In this document: positions 24,245 through 32,868 of the stretch, piece after piece
Numbering within the stretch: the stretch's first letter is position 1
Layout: each line of letters starts with the position of its first letter
NCBI GenBank assembly: GCA_016178785.1
Contig: JACOSO010000085.1
Location: 62,001-126,000, forward strand
Direction: 5' to 3'
DNA: 64,000 nucleotides
Origin: Bacteroidota bacterium
Lineage (GTDB): Bacteria; Bacteroidota; Bacteroidia; Cytophagales; Cyclobacteriaceae
The notes under the pieces: model-generated
Told to the model about the DNA's origin: nothing
Databases searched by the model: none
Seen by the model: the letters and a program-made list of their open reading frames with translations, nothing else
Position numbers and translations under genes: made by a program

Positions 24245-25099
24245 CTACGCAAGTTCTTTTTTGAATAAAGCTATCGCCCGACTCCAGGCGAGTTTGGCGG
24301 CAGCTTCATTGTAACGTGTGGGAGCCGTATCGTTATGGAAAGCGTGTTGCGCTCCTTCATAAATAAAAATCTCGTAATGCACTCCTGCCTTTTTCAATGC
24401 TTCTTCAAATGCAGGTATGCCCGCGTTAATTCGTTCGTCCAAGGAACCGTAGTGACATTGCAAAACCGCCTTGATCTTCGGCACGTCAGCAGCGTCAGGT
24501 TGACGCCCATAAAATGGAATAGCCACTTTGAGATTAGATGCATTTACTGCGAGTTGATTAGTCAGCGCACCTCCCCAGCAAAAACCGATGCAACCAAATT
24601 TGCCTGAACAATCTTTTCTGGTAGACAGATAGTCAAATCCCTTGATGAAATTTTGCAGGTTGGCAGTAGCATCAAGTTTACTGAACATATCTCTTGCCTT
24701 ATCAGTATCAGTAGGAGTTCCTCCTTGCGGTGTAAGGGCATCGGGAGCGAAGGCTAAAAAACCTTCGAGCGCCATTCGTCTTGTTACATCTTCAATATGT
24801 GCGTTCAATCCCCGGTTTTCATGGATGACCATCACAGCAGGATATTTTTTCTCCTCTTTTGGCCGGGCAACGTAGGCCTTCATTTCTGATTGCCCCTGGT
24901 AAGTAACGCGCTCGGTAAACAATCGTGGATCACCTTCTTGGATGGTTTGAGCTTGGGCGTAGTTCACTTCGATAAACGGAAGCACAGCCATGGCGGCTGC
25001 GGTACTGCCGGTGAGTGCAATCAGTTTTTTGAGAAATACTTCACGCGAGAGTGGCTTGTGTGTGTATTCGTCATAAAGGTTGATGATGCGCTGATCCAT
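24245..25099 (-). CDS. dienelactone hydrolase family protein, exported
   Basis: Alpha/beta hydrolase of 284 aa. The nucleophile cysteine sits in GFCWGG, with the catalytic His in GAQHAFHND near the C terminus and the Asp contributed by the preceding strand. Residues 1-50 form an export region ending AQAQ, with a hydrophobic stretch after a KK pair, resembling the Tat-like leaders seen on this family in Bacteroidota. Dienelactone hydrolase activity on chlorocatechol intermediates is not implied; the substrate is unknown. Confidence 0.87.
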   Translation of the reverse strand: MDQRIINLYDEYTHKPLSREVFLKKLIALTGSTAAAMAVLPFIEVNYAQAQTIQEGDPRLFTERVTYQGQSEMKAYVARPKEEKKYPAVMVIHENRGLNAHIEDVTRRMALEGFLAFAPDALTPQGGTPTDTDKARDMFSKLDATANLQNFIKGFDYLSTRKDCSGKFGCIGFCWGGALTNQLAVNASNLKVAIPFYGRQPDAADVPKIKAVLQCHYGSLDERINAGIPAFEEALKKAGVHYEIFIYEGAQHAFHNDTAPTRYNEAAAKLAWSRAIALFKKELA

Positions 25100-25239
25100 G
25101 ACTTAGCATTTAGTAAAACGAAGTTAAATGAAATGCCTATTTAGCCCATTAAAAAATGACCATCGGTTAAATTAAGATTTACGAGATAGGATCGATCTTA
25201 TTTACCATTTGATTTTGGAGCTAAATTATGTAAAAAAGA

Positions 25240-25259
25240 AACCTGCCAAATAGCAGGTT
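25240..25259 (-). terminator. rho-independent terminator of the glycosyltransferase gene
   Basis: Perfect 7-base stem AACCTGC (25240-25246)/GCAGGTT (25253-25259) with a 6-base loop. On the minus strand it is followed by TTCTTTTTTA, a good U-tract, about 37 bases after the stop at 25296. It may also slow transcription from the other side. Confidence 0.75.
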
Positions 25260-25295
25260 CTTGAAGGACGGTGATATTATTGAAACTCTAAATCT

Positions 25296-26438
25296 TCATG
25301 AAGCTTCTTTTAAAAGGGATGCCGGCATGTGCACGTGATTATTCAGTACATTGATCGCGTCCAAATATTTGGTTGCCACAACAGTATCGCTGAATTCAAC
25401 TTCCATTTTCCTTCGACCACGTTCACCCATCTGTTGTCTGATTTGAGATGGAATTTTGGACATGATCAACATTTTAGCTGCAAGATCTCCAGCGTCTTGT
25501 ACATTGCAAAGTAACCCGTTGAATCCATCTTCAACGATCTGGCGACAGCCAGGCACATCAGTTGCTACGATAGGTTTGGCCATGCAAGCTGCTTCCATCA
25601 ATGATCGGGGTGAACCTTCCCGATAAGAGGGCAAGACAACGCAATCTGCCTGATTGATGTAAGGGCGAACATCATCCGTTTTTCCGAGGTATTCTATATA
25701 ACCTTCTTTTACCCACGCGTTAATGACCTCCACAGGTAATCCTCTTTTATGTTTTGGATCTTTCGCACCTAATAACTGAAAGCGGGCGGAGATACCGAAT
25801 TCTCTTAATGTTTTAATCGCCTCAATGTATTCAACAATTCCCTTATCGTAAATGAGTCGGGAGATGAATAAGAATGTGAAGACTTCATTTTTTACAGGTG
25901 CAGGAGTGAATTCTGATACATTAATTCCTGAACCTGGCAATACATCTGTAACGCATGTGGTTACGAGTTTTTTATCAATGAAAAGCTGTTTGTCTTCCGG
26001 ATTCTGGAAAAATACTCTTTGAGGGAAACGGAATGAGATCTTGTACAATAACTTAGCAATCTTCGACACGATGCCCTCTTTTAAGAATACCGTTCCGAGA
26101 CCGCACACATTGTTAATCACGGGAATACGAAGAACAGCTGCAGCCAAAGTACCATAAATATTTGGCTTGACTGTAAAATGCAAAACGACATCCGGTTTTA
26201 ACTTGAAGTAAATTAGACCCAATTCGAATATCAGTGCCAGGTCTTTGATAATATTAGCGCCCCGGCTATCCATTTTTACATCGTGATGCTTACAGCCTGC
26301 TTCGATAAGGCGATAAGTGTAGTGATCAAATGGAGCAATCGTATGTACTTCGTGCCCCTGATCCAACAAAGCCTTTACCAAATTCATCCTGAAATTGTAA
26401 ATGTTCCAGGAGGTATTAAGAACAATCGCCACTCTCAT
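25296..26438 (-). CDS. glycosyltransferase family 4, PglA/WbaZ-like
   Basis: Retaining GT-B glycosyltransferase of 380 aa. The N-terminal half begins VAIVLNTSWNIYNFRMNLV (GT4 glycine-poor start). The C-terminal nucleotide-sugar domain has FLFISRLIYDKGI, the ADCVVLPSYREGSPRSLMEA acidic motif (E-x7-E) and GCRQIVEDGFNGLL. It most resembles enzymes adding GalNAc or Gal to lipid-linked glycans. No glycan cluster is adjacent, so the target (O-antigen, capsule or protein glycan) cannot be specified. Confidence 0.88.
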   Translation of the reverse strand: MRVAIVLNTSWNIYNFRMNLVKALLDQGHEVHTIAPFDHYTYRLIEAGCKHHDVKMDSRGANIIKDLALIFELGLIYFKLKPDVVLHFTVKPNIYGTLAAAVLRIPVINNVCGLGTVFLKEGIVSKIAKLLYKISFRFPQRVFFQNPEDKQLFIDKKLVTTCVTDVLPGSGINVSEFTPAPVKNEVFTFLFISRLIYDKGIVEYIEAIKTLREFGISARFQLLGAKDPKHKRGLPVEVINAWVKEGYIEYLGKTDDVRPYINQADCVVLPSYREGSPRSLMEAACMAKPIVATDVPGCRQIVEDGFNGLLCNVQDAGDLAAKMLIMSKIPSQIRQQMGERGRRKMEVEFSDTVVATKYLDAINVLNNHVHMPASLLKEAS

Positions 26439-26573
26439 AAGACCAACTTTGACAATGGGCTATCAATTATGGAACCATCTCGATTTGAGCTAAAATAAGA
26501 GGTTTTTGGTCAGTAGAAGTCTTATTCCGAAACTGGTTTTCCCATTTGGGGAGAGCTTGGATAATGGAAAGCC

Positions 26574-28610
26574 TTAAACCGGTTTCTCGGTTTTCTTTTC
26601 TTCCTTTTTTTCTTGTTGAGGAACAGCAGGAGGATGTTCTCCAATTTTCGTCTTTTGAATTCCGAAGAGATGATAAGCGATTAATTTGCCGGCATCACTG
26701 AAGTCACTTCTCTCTACACGAAATGTTCCGTGCTGCACTTCTTCTCCCAACATTTGCACGTTGTAGCTGATATCCATTGCATCTGCTCTTTTTGTAAATG
26801 ATAATGTTACAGCAGGTGCATTTTCATCATTTGTGAAATCAATCCGCGTTTTCTTCAATTGCTCTATTATCTCTTCTTGCTCATCACTCAATTGTCCTTG
26901 TGTTTCTAACCGAAATTGCATGGTAAGATCAGTGAAGGGAATGAGCTGCGGGTAAATTCTGTACAATCGTTCAATCGCAGTCTTTTGTTTTCTCCCGCTG
27001 CTTGCTAGCGCAAGTCCTTCATAAGTACGAGCCATAAGAAGCGTTTGAAATGGATCGGCACTGTCCGGATCGCCCATTACTTCTCCAAAATATTCGGCAG
27101 CTTCTTTGTCTTTTCCTTCGGCCAGGTAAAGTTTACCTAACACATACCGGTAATATTTTTTCAATCGGGGCCGCTTGTCATTGTTCAGGCGGTGTTTATA
27201 CATCTTGATAAAATATTCATTGCCGAATCCCTCCATCACCGACCACACTTCATCAAATGTGATTAGGTTCTCTGGTGAGAATAACGAATAGATTACCTGA
27301 TCGCGTTCAGGATTTTCTGCCACCAACGATGCAAGCAACATTTTGTGATGACGTATCTCGATCGTGTATTTTACCCAGCGATACCAATTCACCGGGTTAA
27401 GCCAGAAATACCATTCGTCATGCTCGAACATGTATTCCCTTTTGAAGTTGAGCTGATTGAGGTATTGAAGGGAGGCAACGGCCAGATTGTACTGCTCTTG
27501 TCCCCACGTTGTACCAATGTGCAACTCCTGAAAACGCGCAGCTTTGTTGATGCGCTCTTGGCTTTCTGCAGTGAGTCCTTCATAGTGTTGTGCTCGGGCA
27601 AGGCCAATACAGTGCCATCCGTAACCGGGAGTACTACCCTGTTGTTGTAAAACTTTATTCAATAATGTGTCCGCTTCCTCCGGGTGCCCTCGGTAAGTGG
27701 CTAATGTTCCACGCATGTAAAAATATTCTTTTGTAGTTTTTTCTACATTCTGTTCACGCTCTTCTGCCTGCCGGAAAAATAATTCAGCTTGCTCCATTTC
27801 ACCCATGGCCAGTTTGAACTCTGCATAGTTGTTGGCAGAGTATGCTCCGTTTTGGATCAGTTGGTCATAATAATAATTGGCAGAGTCGATGTCCAATAAA
27901 TAATCATGGATCATCGCTTTGTAATGAAACGTACTTAGATATTGTCGGTTGAGGAAATGAGGATCATATATTCCGTTGTTTACAGGCAAGTCATTCTGAA
28001 TTTTACGCAATGCAGAATCCAAACAACGATTTGCAGCCGCAACATTTTCTTTGACTGAATTTTTTAGAAAAGAATATTTTTTCGAAGTATAAACGCGATT
28101 ACGGTGATATAACCATGCCATGGTGTTGTAGGAGTCCATGTTGATCTCCAGCTGGAAGTCGCGGTCGCGGATGTGTTTCAATACCTCCATCGCTTTGTCT
28201 TGGTCTTCTACATTTTGATAACAACGATTGAGAAAGTAGGCGATCAATCCATAATCATACTGGTATTTGTAATTGGCACTATAAGTAGAGTAATTGCTGG
28301 TGCGTATTCGCAAAAGCGGATCAAAATCATATTCAATTTTATCTAGCGCTTTTTTTAATGGGGCAATTGCCTTTGTAAATCCCAGCTCATCATTTGCTCG
28401 AAAAAATAAATACCCACCTTCCAGTAAGTAGCCCACATAGTAGGTGCTATCTCTACGAATAAAGCTGCGCGCTTTCTCGTACATCTTACCGTCTAAAAAA
28501 GATCCGGCAGTCACCCGCTCTTGATCCAATTGCTCACGGATTTTGTTTTGAGCGAAAGAGTTTATTTTGAAAACCAATACTAATAGAGTCAATAAAGTGA
28601 AGCGCATCAT
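26574..28610 (-). CDS. secreted tetratricopeptide-rich protein
   Basis: 678-aa protein with a signal peptide (about 1-20, ending SFAQ). It contains helical TPR-like repeats throughout (for example LAMGEMEQAELFFRQAEE, AEGKDKEAAEYFGEVMGDP) and a short beta-rich segment (about 600-660), followed by a lysine/glutamate-rich tail. It is probably periplasmic. It lies downstream of the toxin-antitoxin relic and MoxR cluster on the same strand. The function is unknown; scaffolding is a reasonable guess for TPR proteins. Confidence 0.72.
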   Translation of the reverse strand: MMRFTLLTLLVLVFKINSFAQNKIREQLDQERVTAGSFLDGKMYEKARSFIRRDSTYYVGYLLEGGYLFFRANDELGFTKAIAPLKKALDKIEYDFDPLLRIRTSNYSTYSANYKYQYDYGLIAYFLNRCYQNVEDQDKAMEVLKHIRDRDFQLEINMDSYNTMAWLYHRNRVYTSKKYSFLKNSVKENVAAANRCLDSALRKIQNDLPVNNGIYDPHFLNRQYLSTFHYKAMIHDYLLDIDSANYYYDQLIQNGAYSANNYAEFKLAMGEMEQAELFFRQAEEREQNVEKTTKEYFYMRGTLATYRGHPEEADTLLNKVLQQQGSTPGYGWHCIGLARAQHYEGLTAESQERINKAARFQELHIGTTWGQEQYNLAVASLQYLNQLNFKREYMFEHDEWYFWLNPVNWYRWVKYTIEIRHHKMLLASLVAENPERDQVIYSLFSPENLITFDEVWSVMEGFGNEYFIKMYKHRLNNDKRPRLKKYYRYVLGKLYLAEGKDKEAAEYFGEVMGDPDSADPFQTLLMARTYEGLALASSGRKQKTAIERLYRIYPQLIPFTDLTMQFRLETQGQLSDEQEEIIEQLKKTRIDFTNDENAPAVTLSFTKRADAMDISYNVQMLGEEVQHGTFRVERSDFSDAGKLIAYHLFGIQKTKIGEHPPAVPQQEKKEEKKTEKPV

Positions 28611-28622
28611 CGTTCTTGAGTT

Positions 28623-28935
28623 TTATCTCCTTTCTTTTCGTTTAGACCAAATTTTAGGATTTCTGCTGGTATGAAACACAGCAAAGATTTCAATCAAATG
28701 CTTTCTTTTGTCAATGATAAAATGAACCAGATAGGGAAATTTTGAAACCAACATGCATCTGACCTCCTCATATCGAATGGCGTACATTGAGCCATTTTTC
28801 TTTAGTGAGTAAATCTGAGTCTTTACCTGTTGCTGAAAGCGAACCTAATCCAGGAAGTTGTTCATTGTACCAATCAGTTGCTTGTTGTATGTCCTGCAAA
28901 GCATCTGGGTCAATTGAAATCTTATAATTCTTCAT
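28623..28935 (-). pseudogene. ParE/RelE-superfamily toxin, frameshifted
   Basis: From the ATG at 28935 the frame reads MKNYKISIDPDALQDIQQ through WYNEQLPGLGS, then loses its frame and stops early. One base over, the protein resumes (RFQQQVKTQIYSLKK, YAIRYEEVRCMLVSKFPY, HTSRNPKIW) to a stop at 28623. Joined, they give a normal ParE/RelE toxin of about 103 aa. The shift lies at about 28838-28845, and the total length (313 bases) is one more than a multiple of three. The start is one base after the antitoxin stop, in the usual antitoxin-toxin order. A sequencing error is the alternative explanation. Confidence 0.85.
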
Positions 28936-28936
28936 T

Positions 28937-29164
28937 TCACGGCCTCAATGTTTTGGCCGCTTTCTCCCAGTCCAACATTCTACTTGGGTTTTGTCTAGAT
29001 TTTTTGACTCGTTCCATTACCAATTTTTTATGCTCTTCCGGGATCTCCATCTTCTCGTCCCAAATAGCTTCGTTTATTTTTAATTTATCAGAGGGAGAAA
29101 GTTGCTTGACAATAGAAGTCAATTGCTTAAGATTCAAATTTATTTTTACATCGAGGGTTTCCAT
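28937..29164 (-). CDS. antitoxin of a ParE/RelE-type addiction module
   Basis: 75-aa helical protein, with a short start (METLDVKINLNLKQLTSIV) followed by SDKLKINEAIWDEKME and a C terminus (SRQNPSRMLDWEKAAKTLRP) resembling small addiction-module antitoxins paired with RelE/ParE toxins. It is intact while its toxin partner, immediately downstream, carries a frameshift. It lies 28 bases after the moxR stop on the same strand, so it may be read through from the MoxR operon. The family call rests mostly on the paired toxin. Confidence 0.7.
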   Translation of the reverse strand: METLDVKINLNLKQLTSIVKQLSPSDKLKINEAIWDEKMEIPEEHKKLVMERVKKSRQNPSRMLDWEKAAKTLRP

Positions 29165-29191
29165 AATAAAACAATTTACAAATTTTCTTGC

Positions 29192-30178
29192 TTACTTCTT
29201 TGCTTGTATCCCCATCTTCGCCAACCGATTCACTTCCTGATCAACTACCTGGTGCAATGCAGTACGCGATGCTTCTCGGTTGCGGAAGATCATGCGGTGA
29301 TGCAACACGGGTTGTGCCAATGTGCGCAGATCATCTTCGATCACATAATCTCGCTGGTTAACAAGCGCCCACGCTTTCAGGCATTTGATGAACGTAATTC
29401 CACCGCGTGTTGAGCAACCCAATGCGATCTCCTGATGGTTGCGTGTTCCCTGCACAATGCGAACGATTCCTTTAACCAACTCAGGATGAATATAAACTTT
29501 CTCTGCTTCTTGTTGTAAATGAATAATATCATTGTAAGTAAGAACTTGCTTCACGGTATCCTTGCCATTGTTGATAGCGATATAGTTGGAGTAGATATCA
29601 AACTCAACAGCATCACTTACATAGCCGAAAGAAATTTTCATGTAGAAGCGATCGAGTTGCGCGGCTGGCAAGGGATAGGTTCCTTCCATCTCAATCGGGT
29701 TTTGAGTTGCGATCGTGAAGAAAAATTTATCTAGTTGAAAGGTGGTTTCACCAGCAGTGATTTGGTTTTCAGCCATGCACTCAAGTAATGCACTTTGCAC
29801 CTTAGGTGAGGCTCTGTTGATCTCATCGGCCAGCAACACGTGAGTGAAGAGCGGCCCTTTTTTAAATACAAAATCTTTTTTCGATTCGTCATAGATGTGT
29901 GAACCAATCAAATCCATTGGCAATAAATCAGGCGTGAATTGAATTCGTTTGAACGCAACGCCTCCGTTGGCCGAATGAAAGTCAATGGTTCCTTCTGAGA
30001 TGGATTGGGCCAACGTTTTTGCCAATACTGTTTTTCCTGCACCCGGATTGTCTTCCAGTAAAATGTGACCACGGGCAAGAAGTGCTGCCACTACATATTT
30101 TATTTCCTGGGGCTTACCTCGAATGATCGTTTCGATGTTGTTGGTAAGGGTCTTTAGTTTCGTAGTTGAGTCGTTCAT
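29192..30178 (-). CDS. MoxR family AAA+ ATPase
   Basis: 328-aa ATPase that typically acts as a chaperone with DUF58/VWA proteins. Walker A is EDNPGAGKTVLAKTLA (residues about 38-53), Walker B VLLADEINRASPKVQ, and sensor/arginine-finger sequences ATQNPIEMEGTYPLPAAQLDR follow. The start overlaps the transglutaminase gene by 4 bases, so the DUF58 - transglutaminase - MoxR order is one transcription unit. The client protein is not known. Confidence 0.93.
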   Translation of the reverse strand: MNDSTTKLKTLTNNIETIIRGKPQEIKYVVAALLARGHILLEDNPGAGKTVLAKTLAQSISEGTIDFHSANGGVAFKRIQFTPDLLPMDLIGSHIYDESKKDFVFKKGPLFTHVLLADEINRASPKVQSALLECMAENQITAGETTFQLDKFFFTIATQNPIEMEGTYPLPAAQLDRFYMKISFGYVSDAVEFDIYSNYIAINNGKDTVKQVLTYNDIIHLQQEAEKVYIHPELVKGIVRIVQGTRNHQEIALGCSTRGGITFIKCLKAWALVNQRDYVIEDDLRTLAQPVLHHRMIFRNREASRTALHQVVDQEVNRLAKMGIQAKK

Positions 30179-32868
30179 AGCGAAATGGTTTCGTTGTCTG
30201 TTGATTGAGGTCGCTGAAAGTAGCGGATCGCCCGCAATAGGTTAAAATAATTTAAAGTTGTTTTAATAAGTCCATTCTTCCTGCGGATAGCTGGGCCCGC
30301 GTTGCTTGAGAATCGTTTGATGATCTCATGATCTTCTGCTCTTAAATTTCCTTGCGCGTATTTCAGTCGCAAGTAAGTGCGCATAAACTCCTCGAAAGTT
30401 GTTGCAAGGAATGGATCTACTTTTGCTTGTGCGTATTCCAATGGAGTTTCGCTTTCGCGTTCCAGCCCAGCCATGTGGAGGCGATACAATGCTGCGCGAT
30501 AAACATGATCTGCTTTGGTGGTACCCTCGCGAGCGAATGTAACTCGAATCAATCGATAAGCCAGATAAAGCATAGGGAATAGAAGCAGCAGTAGAATTAT
30601 TCCAGAAGATATTTTGGCTGCAAGCCAGCCAATTTCCTGCCAGGTCATTTTCTTTTCTTGTTGCTTCAGAGTCTTGCCGGTCTTCCCGTCTTTTTTTGCC
30701 TCTTTATCTTTTCCACGAATGTGAATTTCGTCTGCAATAATGGGGGTAGGAAATTTTTCAACTTGACTCTCAATAGAAACTCCCGCTACAGGCTGCGGAA
30801 TTTTCTTAGCTTCATCTTTATACGAAACGATGATGAGCGAATCGCCTGGTTTGATAGCAGCGAAGGTAGTATCTCTTTTATTATAAAGTACTCTGCATAG
30901 CGAGGCATCAATTGGTCGTGTGAAAGTTTTATTCAATAGATAAGGCGAGTTGAAATAGATTAAGCTGCCAAACGAAGCATCGAGTTGCTTTTTCTCTTTC
31001 GAAACAGATTCCGCTTTTGCATTGAGCACGAGCCAAGGTTCAGGCGGTGGAAGGGGAGGAGTGCCATCGGGCTTCGGTGCACTTTGCTGGTCTTCATTGC
31101 CGATGGTCATGTCAAAGTCGAGCCAGCCGTAGCCGGGGAAATAAACTTGTGTCCATGCATGGGCCTGACTTGCATAAAACCAATACCATCCTTTGTTTTT
31201 GTCACTGCGGTTGATGGTTGCAAACCCTGTAGTGAAACGAGTCGGTACTCCGAGTGCGCGCAACATGAAGAGCGAAGCGCCCGCATAATAAGTACAGTAA
31301 CCAGCGTGTGTTTTGAATAAAAAATCATAGAGCATTTTGGAGCTGGGAATGTTAGGATCATCTACAGCTCCTGCTTTTAATGTATAACGAAAAATTCTTT
31401 TGCCATTTTCATTTCGTTTCAGAAAGAAATCACGCACAGCAATCACCTTATCTACCGGTTTGCTTGCTTTAGATCTAAGGCTCAGTGCCAGCTTTGCAAT
31501 CGAATCGTATATGCCTCCTGAAGGATAGTCGGTGTAATAGTCAACGAATTTTTTATTGACGAATCGATAGTCATTTACATTGCGCAGTTCATCATGTCGC
31601 TGCTCCTGAATTTTCTCCAGCATCGGGCTGGCCGAAATGTTGTAAACAAAATAAGCGTTGTTCAATTCGGAAGTGAACGAGTAAATTTTATAGGCGGAAA
31701 GAAAAGTCTTTTGAAAATCTTTTTCTACTGGAATAGTTTGTACAGAAAAAACACTTGAGGGCCCGAGCACGGCATGTTTCCAGGTGTTCTCAGAAAGATA
31801 CACTTGTGCCTCAGTGACTTTGCGCAGTTTGTTCGCCATCGATTTCCGTATCACCGATGTATCGATGTAGGAATAATACATGGGTATCTTAGCCGGATCA
31901 ACTTCGATCTCATCAAACGAAGGAACGTTCACATCGCGTGTAAAACTTTCCTTCTCCCGATCGTAACGTGTTAAATAGTGAAAAACAAAATAGAGTGGGG
32001 CAGGCGATCCATCCGGAAAATAATTATCAAGCCTGCTGCAAAACATCAACTTATCCGATTGGCTCATCTTCGAGTTGACGCGCATAGTGTCTTTCAACCG
32101 ATAGCCATCATCCGTTTTGTCCATCAACCCATTTCGGTCATCGTATCCATCATCTTTGTTTGATCCATCCTGATTGTTCTTGCCTTTTGCACCACGGGCA
32201 GCAAGCTCTTTTTCTACTGCTTTGAGATCGCCTGTGAATAATCTCTCAGTGATAAAGAACGCGAGGAGAATGAGAAGGGCAAACAATCCAACTCTAATAA
32301 AAAATTTCCCTGATCTCTTGAAATCGATTTCAATTCGCTCAGTAAGCAATGGTGATAAGAAAAGCATGTAGAGCCCATACACCACAACGGGAGAGAGGTG
32401 AAGCAAAATATAAGAAAGACTTATATCGATGGTATTTGAAGTGGAGACAAGTGTAACAGTGGTCAATACACCAAATAGAATGAGGTAAGCCCAGCGCACG
32501 CGCACCAACAGAAAGCCAAAGACCCAACCGAAAATGAAAAGTGTTGAGTACAACTGAAAGCGAGCGGTTGCATAGAATACATCAAACTCTCCTGGCAGTC
32601 GATTAATCATTCGTTCAACTAACAAATACAGCAGCCAGAGAATAATAAAGGAGACAATCCATCGTGCTCCATAATAATAGAGTGAATAGGCAAGGAGAAG
32701 TCCCAGCGAAAAATAGACTGTTTGACTAACAATGCCTGTGTTCAGGGATGTGTATGAAAAATTCAGGAATCGTAACGTGATGTATCCAATTGCAATGGTA
32801 GGCATGACCACCAATACCCAGCGTATGAGCAGTTGCTGAAACCGTTCTTGTTTATACCCGCTATCCAT
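30175..32868 (-). CDS. transglutaminase-domain membrane protein, TgpA-like
   Basis: 897-aa protein. Membrane segments occupy about 15-35, 50-85, 105-122, 126-142, 150-173 and 190-208, and one more lies near 745-770. The periplasmic core has a transglutaminase-like triad: C525 in GYCTYYAG, H570 in QAHAWTQVYFPG and D586 in LDFDMT. The cytoplasmic end carries the TgpA-type C-terminal helix region. Homologues are encoded with MoxR and DUF58 genes, as here. A cysteine-protease or transglutaminase role in the envelope is inferred; the substrate is unknown. Confidence 0.88.
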   Translation of the reverse strand: MDSGYKQERFQQLLIRWVLVVMPTIAIGYITLRFLNFSYTSLNTGIVSQTVYFSLGLLLAYSLYYYGARWIVSFIILWLLYLLVERMINRLPGEFDVFYATARFQLYSTLFIFGWVFGFLLVRVRWAYLILFGVLTTVTLVSTSNTIDISLSYILLHLSPVVVYGLYMLFLSPLLTERIEIDFKRSGKFFIRVGLFALLILLAFFITERLFTGDLKAVEKELAARGAKGKNNQDGSNKDDGYDDRNGLMDKTDDGYRLKDTMRVNSKMSQSDKLMFCSRLDNYFPDGSPAPLYFVFHYLTRYDREKESFTRDVNVPSFDEIEVDPAKIPMYYSYIDTSVIRKSMANKLRKVTEAQVYLSENTWKHAVLGPSSVFSVQTIPVEKDFQKTFLSAYKIYSFTSELNNAYFVYNISASPMLEKIQEQRHDELRNVNDYRFVNKKFVDYYTDYPSGGIYDSIAKLALSLRSKASKPVDKVIAVRDFFLKRNENGKRIFRYTLKAGAVDDPNIPSSKMLYDFLFKTHAGYCTYYAGASLFMLRALGVPTRFTTGFATINRSDKNKGWYWFYASQAHAWTQVYFPGYGWLDFDMTIGNEDQQSAPKPDGTPPLPPPEPWLVLNAKAESVSKEKKQLDASFGSLIYFNSPYLLNKTFTRPIDASLCRVLYNKRDTTFAAIKPGDSLIIVSYKDEAKKIPQPVAGVSIESQVEKFPTPIIADEIHIRGKDKEAKKDGKTGKTLKQQEKKMTWQEIGWLAAKISSGIILLLLLFPMLYLAYRLIRVTFAREGTTKADHVYRAALYRLHMAGLERESETPLEYAQAKVDPFLATTFEEFMRTYLRLKYAQGNLRAEDHEIIKRFSSNAGPAIRRKNGLIKTTLNYFNLLRAIRYFQRPQSTDNETISL

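Noticed and set aside
25240-25259. Terminator serving the gene on the plus strand
   Set aside because: The U-tract is on the minus-strand side and the nearest gene end is that of the minus-strand glycosyltransferase; no plus-strand gene ends nearby.
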